Positions 1 through 11,036 of a stretch of 64,000 nucleotides of DNA are shown here, piece after piece. Numbering within the stretch: the stretch's first letter is position 1; every line of letters starts with the position of its first letter. The translations under genes were made by a program, and so were the position numbers. The notes under the pieces were generated by a model, which saw only the letters and a list, made by a program, of their open reading frames with translations, did no database searches and was not told the DNA's origin. The stretch comes from Bryum argenteum (taxonomy: Eukaryota; Streptophyta; Bryopsida; Bryales; Bryaceae), in the NCBI GenBank assembly GCA_037043015.1, contig CM073324.1, forward strand, positions 22,150,097-22,214,096, written 5' to 3'.

Positions 1-420
1 GTCCCACTCATTAGTAGAAAAAACCAAGAGAATGATACCATACAACATATCAATATTGTTAAAAAGGAAAGAACGTGTCGAAGTGGATAGGTCCTTGAAC
101 CACATGCCTTTATGGATAGGCACACATTGAGTAGACTTTGTCTATATAACAAAACTATTAAAAAGAGCACGTAAAGTTGAACCATACGCCTTTATTGATG
201 GGCACACTTTGTCTATACAAGGAAACCATTAAATAGAGCAAGTAAAGCTCGACAAAATGTCCACCTTGAGCTTCACATGAAGATGGGGTCATAACCAACA
301 AAAAAACCCATCCTTGAAAAAGGTTGGCCCTCTATAAGCTACAACTCCTATCGTGAAGTTCGAGGTGGAGGTTAACGAACTCCCAAGCAACTAGCAACTA
401 TGGTACCCAAGCAAGGTGTT
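1..420. repeat. Degenerate ~80-bp direct repeats
   Basis: Two related blocks, near 97-185 and 178-245, share a pattern of 'gaacca(c/t)a(t/c)gcctttat(g/t)gat', then 'gcacac', 'tttgtctata' and an 'agagca(c/a)gtaaag' tail. No coding region is visible. This is ordinary decayed repeat DNA leading into the 61-bp array. Confidence 0.4.
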
Positions 421-424
421 GTCC

Positions 425-1064
425 CTTTTAGCAAATACAACATAAAAACCTTATATCATATCTGTAGCAGAAATACTATTGAGATGCTTTTAGCAAATAC
501 AACATAAAAACCTTATATCATATTTGTAGCAAAAATATTATTGAGATGCTTTTAGCAAATACAACATAAAAAACCTTATATCATATCTGTAGCAGAAATA
601 CTATTAACCCCTAAAGGCCCACGGCCGCCGATTCGGCTTTTACGGTCAAGGCCAAAAAAAATTTACAGTCAACTTCAAATGTTATGATCTCACATCCAGT
701 GATGATCCAACGGTTGAAAATTTTCACACTACTACCTATGGTAGTCTACTTCAAGATCCTACGGTTGAAGTTATCAAAAATTTCCAAAAATATTGGACGT
801 ACCCGCATTAGTACATAGTGGTCAGTGTTGGGATTTCAAGCTCCCAAAACATCATGGGCCTTTAGGGGTTAAGATGCTTTTAGCAAATACAACATAGAAA
901 CCTTATATCATATTTGTAGCAGAAATATTATTGAGATGCTTTTAGCAAATACACCATAAAAAACCTTATATCATATCTGTAGCAGAAATACTATTAAGAT
1001 GCTTTTAGCAAATACAACATAGAAACCTTATATCATATTTGTAGCAGAAATATTATTGAGATGC
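425..1064. repeat. ~61-bp tandem array, six units, interrupted by a TIR element
   Basis: Six copies of a unit that reads roughly 'gatgcttttagcaaatac...ccttatatcatat...gtagcagaaat' start near 425, 485, 546, 873, 933 and 996. Between the third and fourth copies lies a 247-bp foreign insert with an 18-bp perfect inverted repeat including its TTAA flanks. Units differ by a few substitutions (ctgtag/ttgtag, aacataaaa/aacatagaa). No long ORF spans the array. Confidence 0.85.
608..868. mobile_element. TTAA-flanked, CCC-ended (piggyBac-like) miniature element
   Basis: The insert begins CCCCTAAAGGCCCA and ends with the exact reverse complement, with TTAA at 604-607 and 869-872. TTAA duplication and CCC termini are the hallmark of the piggyBac superfamily. 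The element is about 260 bp with no transposase, so it would be non-autonomous. It sits inside one unit of the 61-bp array, and the unit boundary at 991-1000 reads 'ctattaagat', which is the uninterrupted site with a single TTAA. That fixes the boundaries from the sequence alone. The superfamily assignment is an inference from the ends. Confidence 0.75.
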
Positions 1065-1492
1065 GACCCTACTCCACATTTATTACACGATGCAATACGT
1101 TCTCTATTGATTGGCTCAAAACTCCACCGACCTTCCAAGATGGAATACGTTGTCTCACAATATTGATTGATTGGCTCATCAAGAGTAGTAAGTAGAATCG
1201 GTGGACCTACCAACCAAGGTAATGATCCAGACAGCTTCCTTCAACTTTTTCAAGTACCAGCGACTGAGCACTTGACTTCTTATTAAGAAACCTGCAGTAC
1301 AGTACAGTACTCCATGCACTACTTCCACTTCTCCAATTATGAACATGTACGAACTTCCTGAAGCTTGATACACACCCACCCAGTTACGTTTAATTGATGA
1401 GAATGCCGTTTCAACGCTACTCGTACATGTATCAAGGTTTCCTGTTCTCTGCCGACAATCTGTTCTCGATCGATGATATTTACAGGCTGCTG
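1065..1492. other. Intergenic / 3' flank of PYRD
   Basis: There is no convincing coding region. Short minus-strand ORFs here lack family features. The last ~100 bases probably hold the 3' UTR of the gene on the minus strand. Confidence 0.4.
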
Positions 1493-3663
1493 CTATGATT
1501 GTGGGAAATAGCCCTCGATGACGACGTCCTGGCCGACCATGTAACTGGACACTCGCTCAAGCTTGATAAGATCGTTGTCCATGCGGAAGCCTGGCTCACA
1601 ACGATTCTCTCCCAGCAAAACTGGAGCCACCTGCACCACAACTTTGTGCGCTGCCTCTTCCTGCATTGCTTGCTGCCCGAGAATGTTCTCCAGGCCGGAT
1701 AATTCTGGACCCCTGGAATCTAAGAGAACGCTTGTCGCCCCTCGCTGGTAACACACTTGCAAGACGTGCTCCAGTGACAAGCTTCTCATGCTCACCACGT
1801 CCACTCCCCGTGCTTGTAAGTTTTCCACTACCTGGTGGGAGTTTTCTAAGTGTGCTTGTTGGTCTGCTAGCACCAGCGTCTTCGCTGCGGATGTGTCGAA
1901 CACTTTCGATTCCACTGGGAGATCTAGAGACCTGCAAGGTAATGTGCTCATTAGATATTTGTTTGTTGAGGAAGCAATTTTTTTGTGCATGGGCAAAGTA
2001 TACGTGAAAGACCAAGTATTTGTCATTTTGGGAACCTTAACAGTATGCTTTGGAGCTAACAGTATGCTTTGGAGCTAGGTGTTTCTAAAATAGCACCCTA
2101 TAATGTGAAGTTAACAATGTAAGCAAATTTTATGCAGAAGCAAAGTAAGTGGAAAGACCAAGTGGAATCATCCTCTTTGAACTCTTTTACAATTTGTATG
2201 AGTTTTTGAAGCCGGTGTTTCTAAAGTGGTGCCCTAAAATTGCACCCTAAAATGGTTGCTCTCTATAATTTAATGTTGAATTGCACAGCAATTATGTAGC
2301 TCTGGGTAAAGAAGCCGAGAGCTCCATTAACTCCATTTTAGAGTACTCTACCTTATAGGCATCCTTCCTTGTAAATGAGAGATGAGAGGGGGATGAGATA
2401 CCTGGCAAGGATGACTCGAAGAGGTTGAGTAGCGCCTGGCTCCGAAGAGAGCAAAGTCGGATCATCATACAGTGCCGCATCGGTTATCAGAACAGCATCA
2501 TTCTCTTGCAGCAACTTACTGTACAAACTTCCTCGAACGTTGCTTAGTCCGATGTTTCCCAAAAACCCACCGTCCAGTGACATGGTATACCTGATTCACA
2601 TCCACTGCATCCATTATCACTTTCGGAGTTTACAACAATCATAAGAGAAAAGGTGATTGCTCTGCTACCTGAGCGTGACAAATGGCTGACCAGTGAGCAT
2701 TCGGTGAATGAAGACTTCATTCACTTTCCGACACAAGGCTTCCTCCACACCCGCCACCACCTCTATGCCCGCTTTTCGTAACGTTTGAATACCTTTTCCT
2801 GTACCACATCAAGCAAGGACTCACTCACTCACTAACCTGATTCCAGGACAGAAAGGAATTTTCATTTGTACACAGAAATTCAAATTTGTACATATAGAAG
2901 CATCGAAAGCACCTGCAACTTGAGGATTTGGATCCACAACGCCAACAACGACACGCTTCAGCTTGGCTTTCACCAATGCTTGACTGCAAGGTGGAGTTCG
3001 ACCATGGTGATTGCAAGGCTCCAGACTTACATACGCTGTTGCACCCTGTGCTAAAGCCCCTGCTTCTCTCAAGGCAAACACCTGCACAAACACTCTCACC
3101 ATTAGCAGCCAAGCCGAAAAGACCAGCTCAGAGCCTTATCAACACTGTAAGGAACAAGGACACAGAAAGTAGCATCAGAAAGCTCCCAGAGATTATTGAG
3201 TTTCCATACAATGCCTCCATTTTAAGCATCGGAATGATCACTGCATAGTGGAGTTCCGGGATGCAAGGAGGGGGGAGTTGTGAGCAACCTCGGCATGGGG
3301 TTGGCCAGCCTTGGGATGGAAGCCTCGGCCAACGATGCGACCATCTTTGACAATCACACATCCCACAATGGGATTGGGCGACGTGTTGCCAGTAGCTTCC
3401 TTAGCAAGCTCAACACACATCCTCATGTACGATGCGTCCATTTCTGAGGCTTCTATGCTCGTTGTAGTCGCTGCATCGCATTTTATTGATAAGCTTCCCT
3501 TCCTCTTCCTTACCACGACAAGATTGAAGCTCACATGCTGCTGCTGCTGCCATGACCTATTTCTCAGTGAAGCCAAGGAAGAAGAAGCGCTAATCCTGGA
3601 GGATACCGACTTGCGCGAACTTGAGGATGCAACAACTACAGGGCTCCTCAGAGTCTCCATCAT
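1493..3663 (-). CDS. PYRD: Plastid diaminohydroxyphosphoribosylamino-pyrimidine deaminase (riboflavin synthesis), PYRD/RibD type
   Basis: Five exons on the minus strand: 3289-3663, 2913-3081, 2669-2798, 2402-2590 and 1493-1931. All have GT-AG junctions and compatible phases, giving 433 aa. The protein deaminates the pyrimidine intermediate of riboflavin synthesis, in the plastid by family knowledge. Residues 1-75 are Ser/Arg-rich and look like a chloroplast transit peptide. The deaminase domain (about 76-180) keeps the zinc site: HAE at 123-125 (His ligand, catalytic Glu) and the [11 protein letters not shown] block with Cys148 and Cys157. The C-terminal reductase-like domain (about 220-433) begins [13 protein letters not shown]. 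It lacks the usual Lys before the SLDG motif and is degenerate, as in Arabidopsis PYRD, whose reductase half is inactive. This is therefore probably the monofunctional deaminase, with a separate PYRR elsewhere. Intron 4 (1932-2401) carries a dispersed repeat. Confidence 0.92.
2020..2260 (+). repeat. Dispersed repeat copy inside PYRD intron 4
   Basis: The block contains a 19-bp direct duplication 'cagtatgctttggagctaa' near 2041 and a segment 'aagtggaatcatcctctttgaa...ggtgtttctaaagtggtgccctaaa'. Related copies occur at about 5690-5820 (inverted) and 31712-31830. The family is unrecognised. It is probably an old transposable-element fragment. Confidence 0.5.
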
Positions 3664-5680
3664 TCAAACCTGAAACACATTATCCGATCAGTCCACACCC
3701 CTGGAATCTTTAAACCCTAGAATCATCTTGAAAATTTGTAATCAAACAGAATGTGTGATTTAAAGGAGAATTCATTCCGAGGAAGGTCCGTTTCAATTTC
3801 ACCGAATTCTAACTTGGCGGACAATTTAAAGATTAGGCTTTCATTGACTTGAATTTACATATAAAGAAAACAATATCGAATTCATTGACGAGCTTCGAGG
3901 TACTCAATGGGCTCGCGCGGAAGAGGAAAACCGACTAAACTGTTGTTGAATCGAGTATGCGGGGATCCGACATTACATCTTGCGGAGAGACGACTGTACG
4001 CTTCTGAGAGGTGGTGATTACAAGCTTTTGAGAGCGCCACACAGTCTACAATGCTTGAAACTACGCTACTTCAATGCATTTCCGACATTGCCAGTGACAA
4101 AGTGAATCGTATGCGATGTAGTAGAATGAAAGGAAAGCTCCATCGCATTGGTTACCAGGGTGGGTGCACAGGAAATGCTCGGGTGCACATGGGCAAACTA
4201 TTGCTTCGCACAAACGGAGGGCCTCGAATGCAATTGGAATGGAGACCGATCCAAACAACCACCAAGACATTGGAGGATGATCTTTTTGCAATTCTGTTAA
4301 GATCCTTTGTGGGTAGTATCAAAACAAGAGAAACCAATGCAAAGCCCAGAGTGATTAGTTTTCAGCAAAGGGAGAACTGCTAACACTTGCTGAACTTGAG
4401 CTAAATTATTGAGATACTAGAGCTAATCACCTACAAACCTGAGCTAACTTGTATCTTTCTATAATTCTATTTTCACGGCAGTAACTTTGGTAACCCATTT
4501 TCCTTGGTCATAGCTTATAGAATTGGAGGTGAAACTGGCACTTTCTTCACTTTGGCCTTCTAAGGCATCTATTCTTTTTCTTATTCTTTTTGTAACCCTA
4601 AAAAATTTGGCATCTTTTGGAGCTCAACCACCCAAAATTGTGATTTAAACCCTTTGGACATATGGACGTATGGTTTTGTGTTTTATGGTATTTGGGTACT
4701 TTCGATTGTAAGATCTTCTAGCTAACTACTATTACAAGTAAATTGCCAAATTTGAGCAATTTGATTGTTTTACCCTTATGTGAGATCATATCAATCAAAT
4801 TTGCTGCAAAATCTTTTTCATACTTCTCATACTTCCATAAGGTAATGTTTTTGAATAAATTGGTTGTTCTTACTTGTAGAATTCTAGTCGAAATGAAGCT
4901 TCGTTACACACATGGTGAAAGTGCCTCTCATTATGTTGAGAATTAAAAACAACGTACATTAGAACACATCTCAATTCTAGAAATAAAGAACTTCAAGTAT
5001 AGATACTTAAGCCTCCCAATCTTTTGTTTTAGAAAATTTATTCTAATTTAATTTCTCTATTAACCTTAGGCCCAAAGCTACTCTATGAGTTTGTTGTACA
5101 AAGGAATCATGCAAATCAACATAGTAACTTGGTATTTGTGTATTGAAATCTCTCATAGCAACCAATACATACACAACCGCATTACGCTATTTGCCAAATA
5201 ATTCCAAAAGAAAACCAATTGTCCATAAATTTATAACAATCAGAATATGTATTGTCCTTCGCTCCTTCTAAAATCACTACAACCTTCGACGAAGAATGAA
5301 TGCAACTTTCAAGCTACCAAGATGAGAAGAGAACTTGAACATAATACCTTACATTTCTCAAGAAAAAAACCTCTTAAACAAAATAGATGCAAGTTTGTAA
5401 CACTGAATGCACAAATCTGTATGCAATTCAATAATGAATGTCTTTGCAACAACGTCATTACAATGAAGCAAATTCACGTGAGAATGAAAATAAGAATCCC
5501 CACTGAAATTCAATCACACAGTTTTGATCTTTTACATAACAATCGACAATATGTCATTTTCCATGACTTCTAGAAACTTGTAGTACAGTGATCTAAAATG
5601 GAGCATGTTCCACAATAGAGCTTTAGTAATCTTCACTCATATGTACATAATGACTTCTCCATACAACAATACTCACTTCA
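3664..5680. other. AT-rich intergenic region upstream of PYRD
   Basis: The first 100-300 bases should hold the PYRD promoter and 5' UTR on the minus strand. Beyond that I see no gene. The 110-codon plus-strand ORF at 4051-4383 has no family features and overlaps other open frames. No strong inverted or tandem repeats were noticed. Confidence 0.4.
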
Positions 5681-5689
5681 GGCATTGTG

Positions 5690-5820
5690 AGGTGTCACTT
5701 TTTGGGCACCATTTTAGGAACACCTATATTTTCAACTTCAAAAATTCATAACTCAGAGTAGAAGAGTCCAAAATTGATGATTCCACTTACTCTAACTTTC
5801 TACTTATTTTTCCCATGCAC
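5690..5820 (-). repeat. Second copy of the dispersed 'gtgccctaaa' repeat
   Basis: On the minus strand this reads 'aagtggaatcatcaattttgga...', then 'gaatttttgaagttg' and 'ggtgttcctaaaatggtgccc', matching the repeat in PYRD intron 4 and the copy near 31712. It lies about 200 bases from the stop codon of the micro-ORF. Confidence 0.45.
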
Positions 5821-6019
5821 GAAAATTGCTTGCACTAGAAAATTGCACCATTATTGCTCAATAAAAGGAACGGGAGCTAGAAACAAAGACACTGGCCTTA
5901 TACCTCTCAACCTCAGGCCCTGCTATCACTCAGCTTCGATGGACCAGCTTCGATCATTTCCAGAGAGGCTTCACATATTCGTAAGCTTCCGAGATAGCTG
6001 CAGAGATCCAATCACATCG

Positions 6020-6166
6020 TCAGGACTCCTTCATGATTTTCAATATGTACATGGCGACAGCTCCAACGGCAACTCTTGAGAAAATCTTCCAGTAATCATA
6101 CTCCTTGAGTTGATTAATCCAGTCCATGACCGGGTTGTTCGACGCCGAGCCGCCGAATAAGGCCAT
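6020..6166 (-). CDS. 48-aa putative single-pass membrane micro-protein
   Basis: An uninterrupted minus-strand frame starts at ATG 6164-6166 with MALFGGSASNNPVMDWINQL and stops with TGA at 6020-6022. The N-terminal ~28 residues are polar. Residues ~29-45 (IFSRVAVGAVAMYILKI) form a plausible transmembrane segment, followed by a short MKES tail, so the layout is tail-anchored-like. Directly upstream, AAATTAG|GGCGGG resembles a 3' splice site, so a 5'-UTR intron is possible. Composition around the ATG is GC-rich, unlike the AT-rich flanks. I do not recognise the family. It resembles the small organelle- or ER-membrane subunits common in plants, but that is inference only. Confidence 0.55.
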   Translation of the reverse strand: MALFGGSASNNPVMDWINQLKEYDYWKIFSRVAVGAVAMYILKIMKES

Positions 6167-6812
6167 CCCGCCCTAATTTCTTACAAATGTATCGATCCTA
6201 ATCAGAAGAAGCAGCGTTCATGATCCCTCATCTTGATCACAAATTATGTACATGATAATCTAAAATGCCATTGTAGAGAGTGTAGGTCACCATCGGCATC
6301 TTAAAGAAGCAGAAACCATCGGCATCTTAAAGAAGCAGAAACCATCGGCATCACTACTACTGATAGTTTCTGCGCTTGATCATTATTTCACAGGCATTAG
6401 CTCTTCCGATCGGGGAGAGACATGTATTCAATTTGAAGGCTGATCAACTGATAACAGCGTTAAATGCGCAATGTCGTGATCACAGAAGGCGGTGACCTAA
6501 TCTTGAGACTCATGATCTTGACCTACATAAATTTACACTGAAGCCGTAAGTCCGTCAGTTGCCAACAGATTAGGTCTCATTACATAAAACCACGGATGAC
6601 GGACTCCTTTCACAGATGCTTGTGATCGGGAAGCGCAATTTTACTGTTTTCTAGCGAAACGGTGCAGAATTCAGAATGCTGTCAAGAGCATCGATCGGCA
6701 AAGCATTCGGTGGCATCGCCATGTCCAACGTGAGCTTGAAGAGTCGCCATTGAGGTGCGCCTTTAAGGTCCTGACCACATCTGGAGTTGGTTCAATTCAC
6801 AATTCATTCTAA
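6167..6812. other. 5' flank of the micro-ORF with a 28-bp tandem repeat
   Basis: Positions ~6287-6350 carry about 2.5 copies of 'accatcggcatcttaaagaa' plus 'gcagaa'. The rest is unremarkable and could hold the promoter and a non-coding first exon of the 48-aa gene. No ORF of interest was seen. Confidence 0.4.
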
Positions 6813-7205
6813 GGCCCGGTTCAGACTAGGACGTCCAGTGGAGGCGGACGAAATTCTCCGGCCTTCCATTGGGCAATGTGGAGGTTTCGTCCGCTGGGGC
6901 TTTCACACTCGAAGGACGTCCGGTTTAGGATTTTGCCACATAGGCACATTTCCCTCCAAAAATCCAATGTATCCTTTTGTCCACCGGACAAGATTTGGGG
7001 TCACCTTGGGAGGTGACCCCAAATCTTGTCCAATGGACAAACCAAGGTCTTCTTGCCTCCTCCTCCCCTCCTTGCATGCACCACCTTTGCGTCATCATCA
7101 TAGGGTTTTGCCACGTAGGCGCCTTTCCCTCCATAATGTAGTGGACAAAATGGTGGACATCCAGTTTTGTCCGCCTCCACCGGACGTCCCAGTCTGAACC
7201 GGGCC
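6813..7205. mobile_element. PIF/Harbinger-type MITE (393 bp) with TAA target duplication
   Basis: The termini are near-perfect inverted repeats over about 37 bp starting GGCCCGGTTCAGACT, flanked by TAA at 6810-6812 and 7206-7208. A GGCC-start and a TAA/TTA 3-bp duplication are typical of PIF/Harbinger (Tourist) elements. The interior holds a direct repeat (ttttgccac[a/g]taggc near 6933 and 7107) and a strong palindrome at 6977-7040. No transposase is present. Confidence 0.8.
6977..7040. repeat. Internal ~30-bp-arm palindrome in the Harbinger MITE
   Basis: The arms run TTGTCC..GGACAAGATTTGGGGTCACCT and its reverse complement around a 4-base loop (TGGG at about 7007-7010). The arms are nearly perfect, with one or two mismatches near the outer ends. 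Transcribed RNA would fold as a long hairpin. Confidence 0.8.
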
Positions 7206-7257
7206 TAACGCATTTACTAACCCCACCATTTTTTTTTGTTTTCTTGAAGTAAAGTAA

Positions 7258-7678
7258 CACTACATAAGAGTTTTTAATTAGTGTTAGGTGGAGATCAATG
7301 TAATGGGTAATTTTTGGTAAATAACACTATCTCTTTGACTCTCTTAAGATTAGTGCTCTCTTTGGGCGGCCATTGCAATCAATAACCACCAATTGCACCA
7401 CTTTCAATAGATTCTTTTACTTGCAAGAAAGTTTGCATGCTCTCACATTGAGTGTTATGATTTGACGATTAGTATTGTAACACTATGGTGAGCGTGTGAT
7501 ATTTAGTGTTAGGATTTGTAATCAATGTCGTCTGTAACACTAATTGTTACGATTTGTAATCAACTCCTGTGTAATGGAAAGATGGTCCCCACGAGGAAAG
7601 CCAAAGTGACACTTCGAAGTCATACTATGCCACTATGGTTTTACTTTTAGCTTAACTTGGACCACCTTTCCACTAGTG
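7258..7678. mobile_element. Possible CACTA-ended miniature element (421 bp)
   Basis: The sequence starts CACTACATAAGAG and ends with ..TTTCCACTAGTG, so the outer five bases are CACTA/TAGTG, with TAA on both sides (7255-7257, 7679-7681). The interior carries many copies of a tagtgtta/taacacta motif in both orientations, as in CACTA subterminal arrays. Beyond CACTA the two ends match poorly, which limits the call. No transposase is present. Confidence 0.45.
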
Positions 7679-7681
7679 TAA

Positions 7682-8335
7682 TGTCGGGATCTATGTATTG
7701 GAAGTAGAGGTTATTAATGAATCTTGAGCTAGTTTCACCCGAAATTCAAATGCCTTCAAGGACCGCTTGAAAGTCACATAATAAGAATATCAAAGTGTAA
7801 GTTGTTTTCTTTATGTGTGAAGTCCTTGGTGCTACTTCATGAAAGAATACATGGGATTATTTTATGGATTTAGCTATAATGTTAGTTCATAGTGAATGAA
7901 TTTGGTACAAACATATTCTACGACAAAATCAAGTAATGACCTCTAGGGCATAAAATGACTTACAATTCTTGTCACAACCAATTTTAATCCACTTGTAGTA
8001 GCTTGTCCCCTTAAAAAACTAACCTTGACTCCTTATATAATGCCATAGGGAGTGCTATGGAAACACTTGTCACAAATAAGGATTTAGACATTTATTAAGC
8101 GGCCAAACTCCCACGTCTAACTAGTCAAAAATGACACTCAATGAATTACTTTTGACCTTGAAATTAATATTTCAATGTAGATTTGAGAAAAAACTATTAT
8201 TTGATTCACATGTAAACAAACGAACATATAATCTACCACATACGTATATTTCACATTTAAGTGGTCGGAAAGACCAAAAGGTTGTACTAACATATACTAA
8301 CATTAATCTACGAATTGGCCGAAGCCGTCCGTCCA
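7682..8335. other. AT-rich intergenic stretch
   Basis: I see no gene, RNA or repeat here beyond simple AT-rich DNA. It lies upstream of the VPS20 promoter region. Confidence 0.4.
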
Positions 8336-8530
8336 CGCCGTAGCCTCTTCGTCCACGGCTATAGCTTCTTCGTCCGCGGCTGTAGCCTCTTCGTCCCCTT
8401 CCGTCCTCGTCCGTCACCGTCCATCACCTCTTCGTCCCTGTCCGTCACCGTCCATCACCTCTTCGTCCCTGTCCGTCACCGTCCATCACCTCTTCGTCCC
8501 TGTCCGTCACCGTCCATCACCTCTTCGTCT
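8336..8530 (+). repeat. GC-rich minisatellite upstream of VPS20 (31-bp unit)
   Basis: Three full 31-bp units of 'cctcttcgtccctgtccgtc' plus 'accgtccatca' follow degenerate 'tcttcgtcc(a/g)cggct' units. The array ends about 170 bp before the VPS20 start codon, so it probably lies in the promoter or 5' UTR. The ORFs through it (P/S/R-rich) are repeat translation, not genes. Confidence 0.8.
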
Positions 8531-8695
8531 CCGTGGGACCGACGGACAAACGCTCGTGAGAGTTCTTCGATGCTGTTGTTGTTGGAAGTGTTGTCATTGT
8601 GTTGTGGCGAATTCGGAAGCAGCAGTGGAAGAAATTAGGGCACCCGATCGATCCGGCGTTGCACTTAATTAAGCCAGCGAGGGTTCGTTAGCGTC

Positions 8696-10132
8696 ATGGG
8701 GAATCTATTGGCCCCGAAGAAAAAAGTCCAAGTCACTGATATCGACAGGGCCATCCTTTCGCTCAAAACGCAGCGTCGCAAGTTAACACAGTACCAGAAG
8801 CAGCTGGTGACCGTCATCGAGCGTGAGAAAGAGGTGGCTCGGGAGCTCGTGCGGGAAAAGCGACGCGACCGCGCATTGATCGCCCTGAAGAAAAAGAAAG
8901 TGCAGGAAGATCTCTTAAAACAGGTTGATGTCTGGCTTGACAACGTTGAGCAACAGGTACTGCGAAGCTCTAATTTTTACAGCCTAATTCTTCCTTCTTA
9001 ATAAATTTCATAGCGGTTTTTTTATTATTTTTAGAATTGATCCGCTCATTAGGTTTTCGTTCATCTTTTCTTGTGGTTTTTGCAGCTCTTGGATATTGAT
9101 GTGGCGAAACAACAAAAGGCTGTGTTTGAAAGCCTGAAAACTGGAAATAGTGCTATTAAGAAGCTGCAAAGCGAGTTCACTGTCGAAGATGTGCAGAAAC
9201 TCATGGACGACTCTGCTGAGGCCAAGGCTTACCAGGATGTACGTATTTTTTATGAAATTTGTCTGTCTTGGATATGCAATCATGTTGATCATCGGCACAG
9301 TTTTTTTTTTCCTGATTGTGAAACATGCGAAGGCTCTTTCAGCAATTGTCAAATAGTAATTACATTTCAGATTTTAGGTCTTTTTGAATATGAGAATTTG
9401 TCATTGATTTGGTCTTGTTTCTGCATCAGGAATTAAGTGCAGCTCTAGGTGAACAATTATCTGCTGAAGATGAGGAGGCTGTTATGGCCGAGTACGACGA
9501 ACTCGAGGAATTAGTGAGTGAATCCGCCATCCTCTTGACCTTTAAACTCAAATATTACCATGTTGTACAAGATAAAATGTCTACTGACTCCTTATGTTTT
9601 TTGTAGATGGCTACTGAGGGTATGCCGGACGTTCCTATTCCTGCAAGTCAACCTCCCAAGGAAGAAGAGATTGTACAACCTTCGGAGCCTATTGAGGAGC
9701 CAATTGCGGAGCCAATTGCGGAACTCGCAGAGGTACCTACGAAACAAGTGAGTAAGAAAGTCTCTTCCAGAGATCCTGAAGCTGATGACGAAGAAGATGA
9801 TGAAGTGCTGGATCTACCTACTGTTCCGACGTCACCAGTTCGAAGGAAGGAAGCAAAGGCCGCCTCAAAGGAGAAGAGGAAAGGTAAAGCTTTATCTTGC
9901 CTTGTCTCATTTTGAAATCACCATACCAATATTGTAATTAAGACTTTTTATCAACTTCAAAAGTGAGCTCTTAATGGAATTTGAAGCGTTCTTTCAAAAG
10001 TATTTTCTAGAGTACAATTCGGAGTTTGTGACTGTGAGTTGTTGATAGGCAGTCAGTGTTATGATGATATTGTATACCATGGGGTCTTAATGAATACTGT
10101 TGCTTGTTGCAGAGGAACCACTAGCAGCGTAA
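8696..10132 (+). CDS. VPS20: ESCRT-III subunit VPS20 / CHMP6
   Basis: Five exons (8696-8956, 9086-9238, 9430-9513, 9607-9883, 10113-10132) join in phase to 264 aa. VPS20 nucleates ESCRT-III filaments on endosomal membranes for multivesicular-body sorting. The protein begins [10 protein letters not shown], and Gly2 is the expected N-myristoylation site. The basic N-terminal half (1-87) is the SNF7 helical hairpin. The middle (88-166) is acidic and helical. The C-terminal ~95 residues are Pro/Glu-rich and end in a short final exon encoding EPLAA after the splice. Plant VPS20 is usually ~220 aa, so the acidic tail here is longer. Introns are 84-229 bp with consensus borders. The start ATG is the first in frame. 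Identity is confident; the final exon is supported by splice phase only. Confidence 0.9.
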
Positions 10133-11036
10133 CACCACAGTATTCTAGTCATTGTGGATTATGATTTGGCCAACAAAAGACTAGAGGCTCCTGCTGGATA
10201 CACACCTGAAGGATACCACAGTACAAGAATCATGCTCAAGGATTCGAATCAGGTATCGTGTTTACCACCTCCTGAGATGGTTTGGGAGTCCGCAGACAGC
10301 AGGTTGTCTCCTTTTACAAATGAGCTAGTTCTATCAGTTTCGTTTTTGGTGTATATAATGTGTACGAGGTATGTTGTGATAATTGTAATAAGTATGATGC
10401 ATTGCAATTGTAGTGCAACATCTTCTGTATGGTAGTTGTTTGCAGCTAATCTATCACAATTGTGAGATGAGTTCCAAGTAGTTGGATAGTTTAGTAAGAG
10501 TTTCAGCCGTGTCTCTCTAGGTTATGTTTCAAGTCTCTTTGTTCTTAATCTACTGAATTAAGTGCATAGACTTTTGAGTTCAAGCAGGATATCGTTTTCA
10601 TTCAAGCGGTTGTAATCTGAGGTAGACGTAATACTATCTGCAGATCTTTCGTGGAGGGCAAACAGAACAGAAGTTGCGTCTTATCCATTTTGTTTCATAT
10701 TTTTCAGACTTCTGCTACCAATATCCACTTTTCAAAGTTGGAAGAATATATATTTATGTCCTCATCCGGCATGTCCATCAGAATCCTATTCATGTGTGGT
10801 AAAGAATGCTTTTAGAATGGAGCGGGGCAGTTTATGACATGGCCGCCTTAGCATTTTCGTTTACGTTGCATTCTTGAAATCAGGTGTTGTGCTGTCGTAA
10901 CGAGTGAGGGATTCTAACTCAGTAGGTGCATTCTCTTTGGCTTAGCAGTTTCTTGTTCATTATTGTCAAAATCAAGTCAGCGTGATACTAGAACGAACTT
11001 GATCCATCCTTTATGTAGCTCAAGAACAAACCTACA
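10133..11036 (+). other. 3' flank of VPS20, no further gene seen
   Basis: The region probably starts with the VPS20 3' UTR. A 93-codon frame at 10154-10435 runs through it but has no splice logic or family features. No repeats of note were seen. Confidence 0.4.

Noticed and set aside
425..1064. CRISPR-like array
   Set aside because: Units are contiguous without unique spacers, and the context is eukaryotic.
10154..10435. Additional gene after VPS20
   Set aside because: The frame has no recognisable domain and lies where the VPS20 3' UTR should be.
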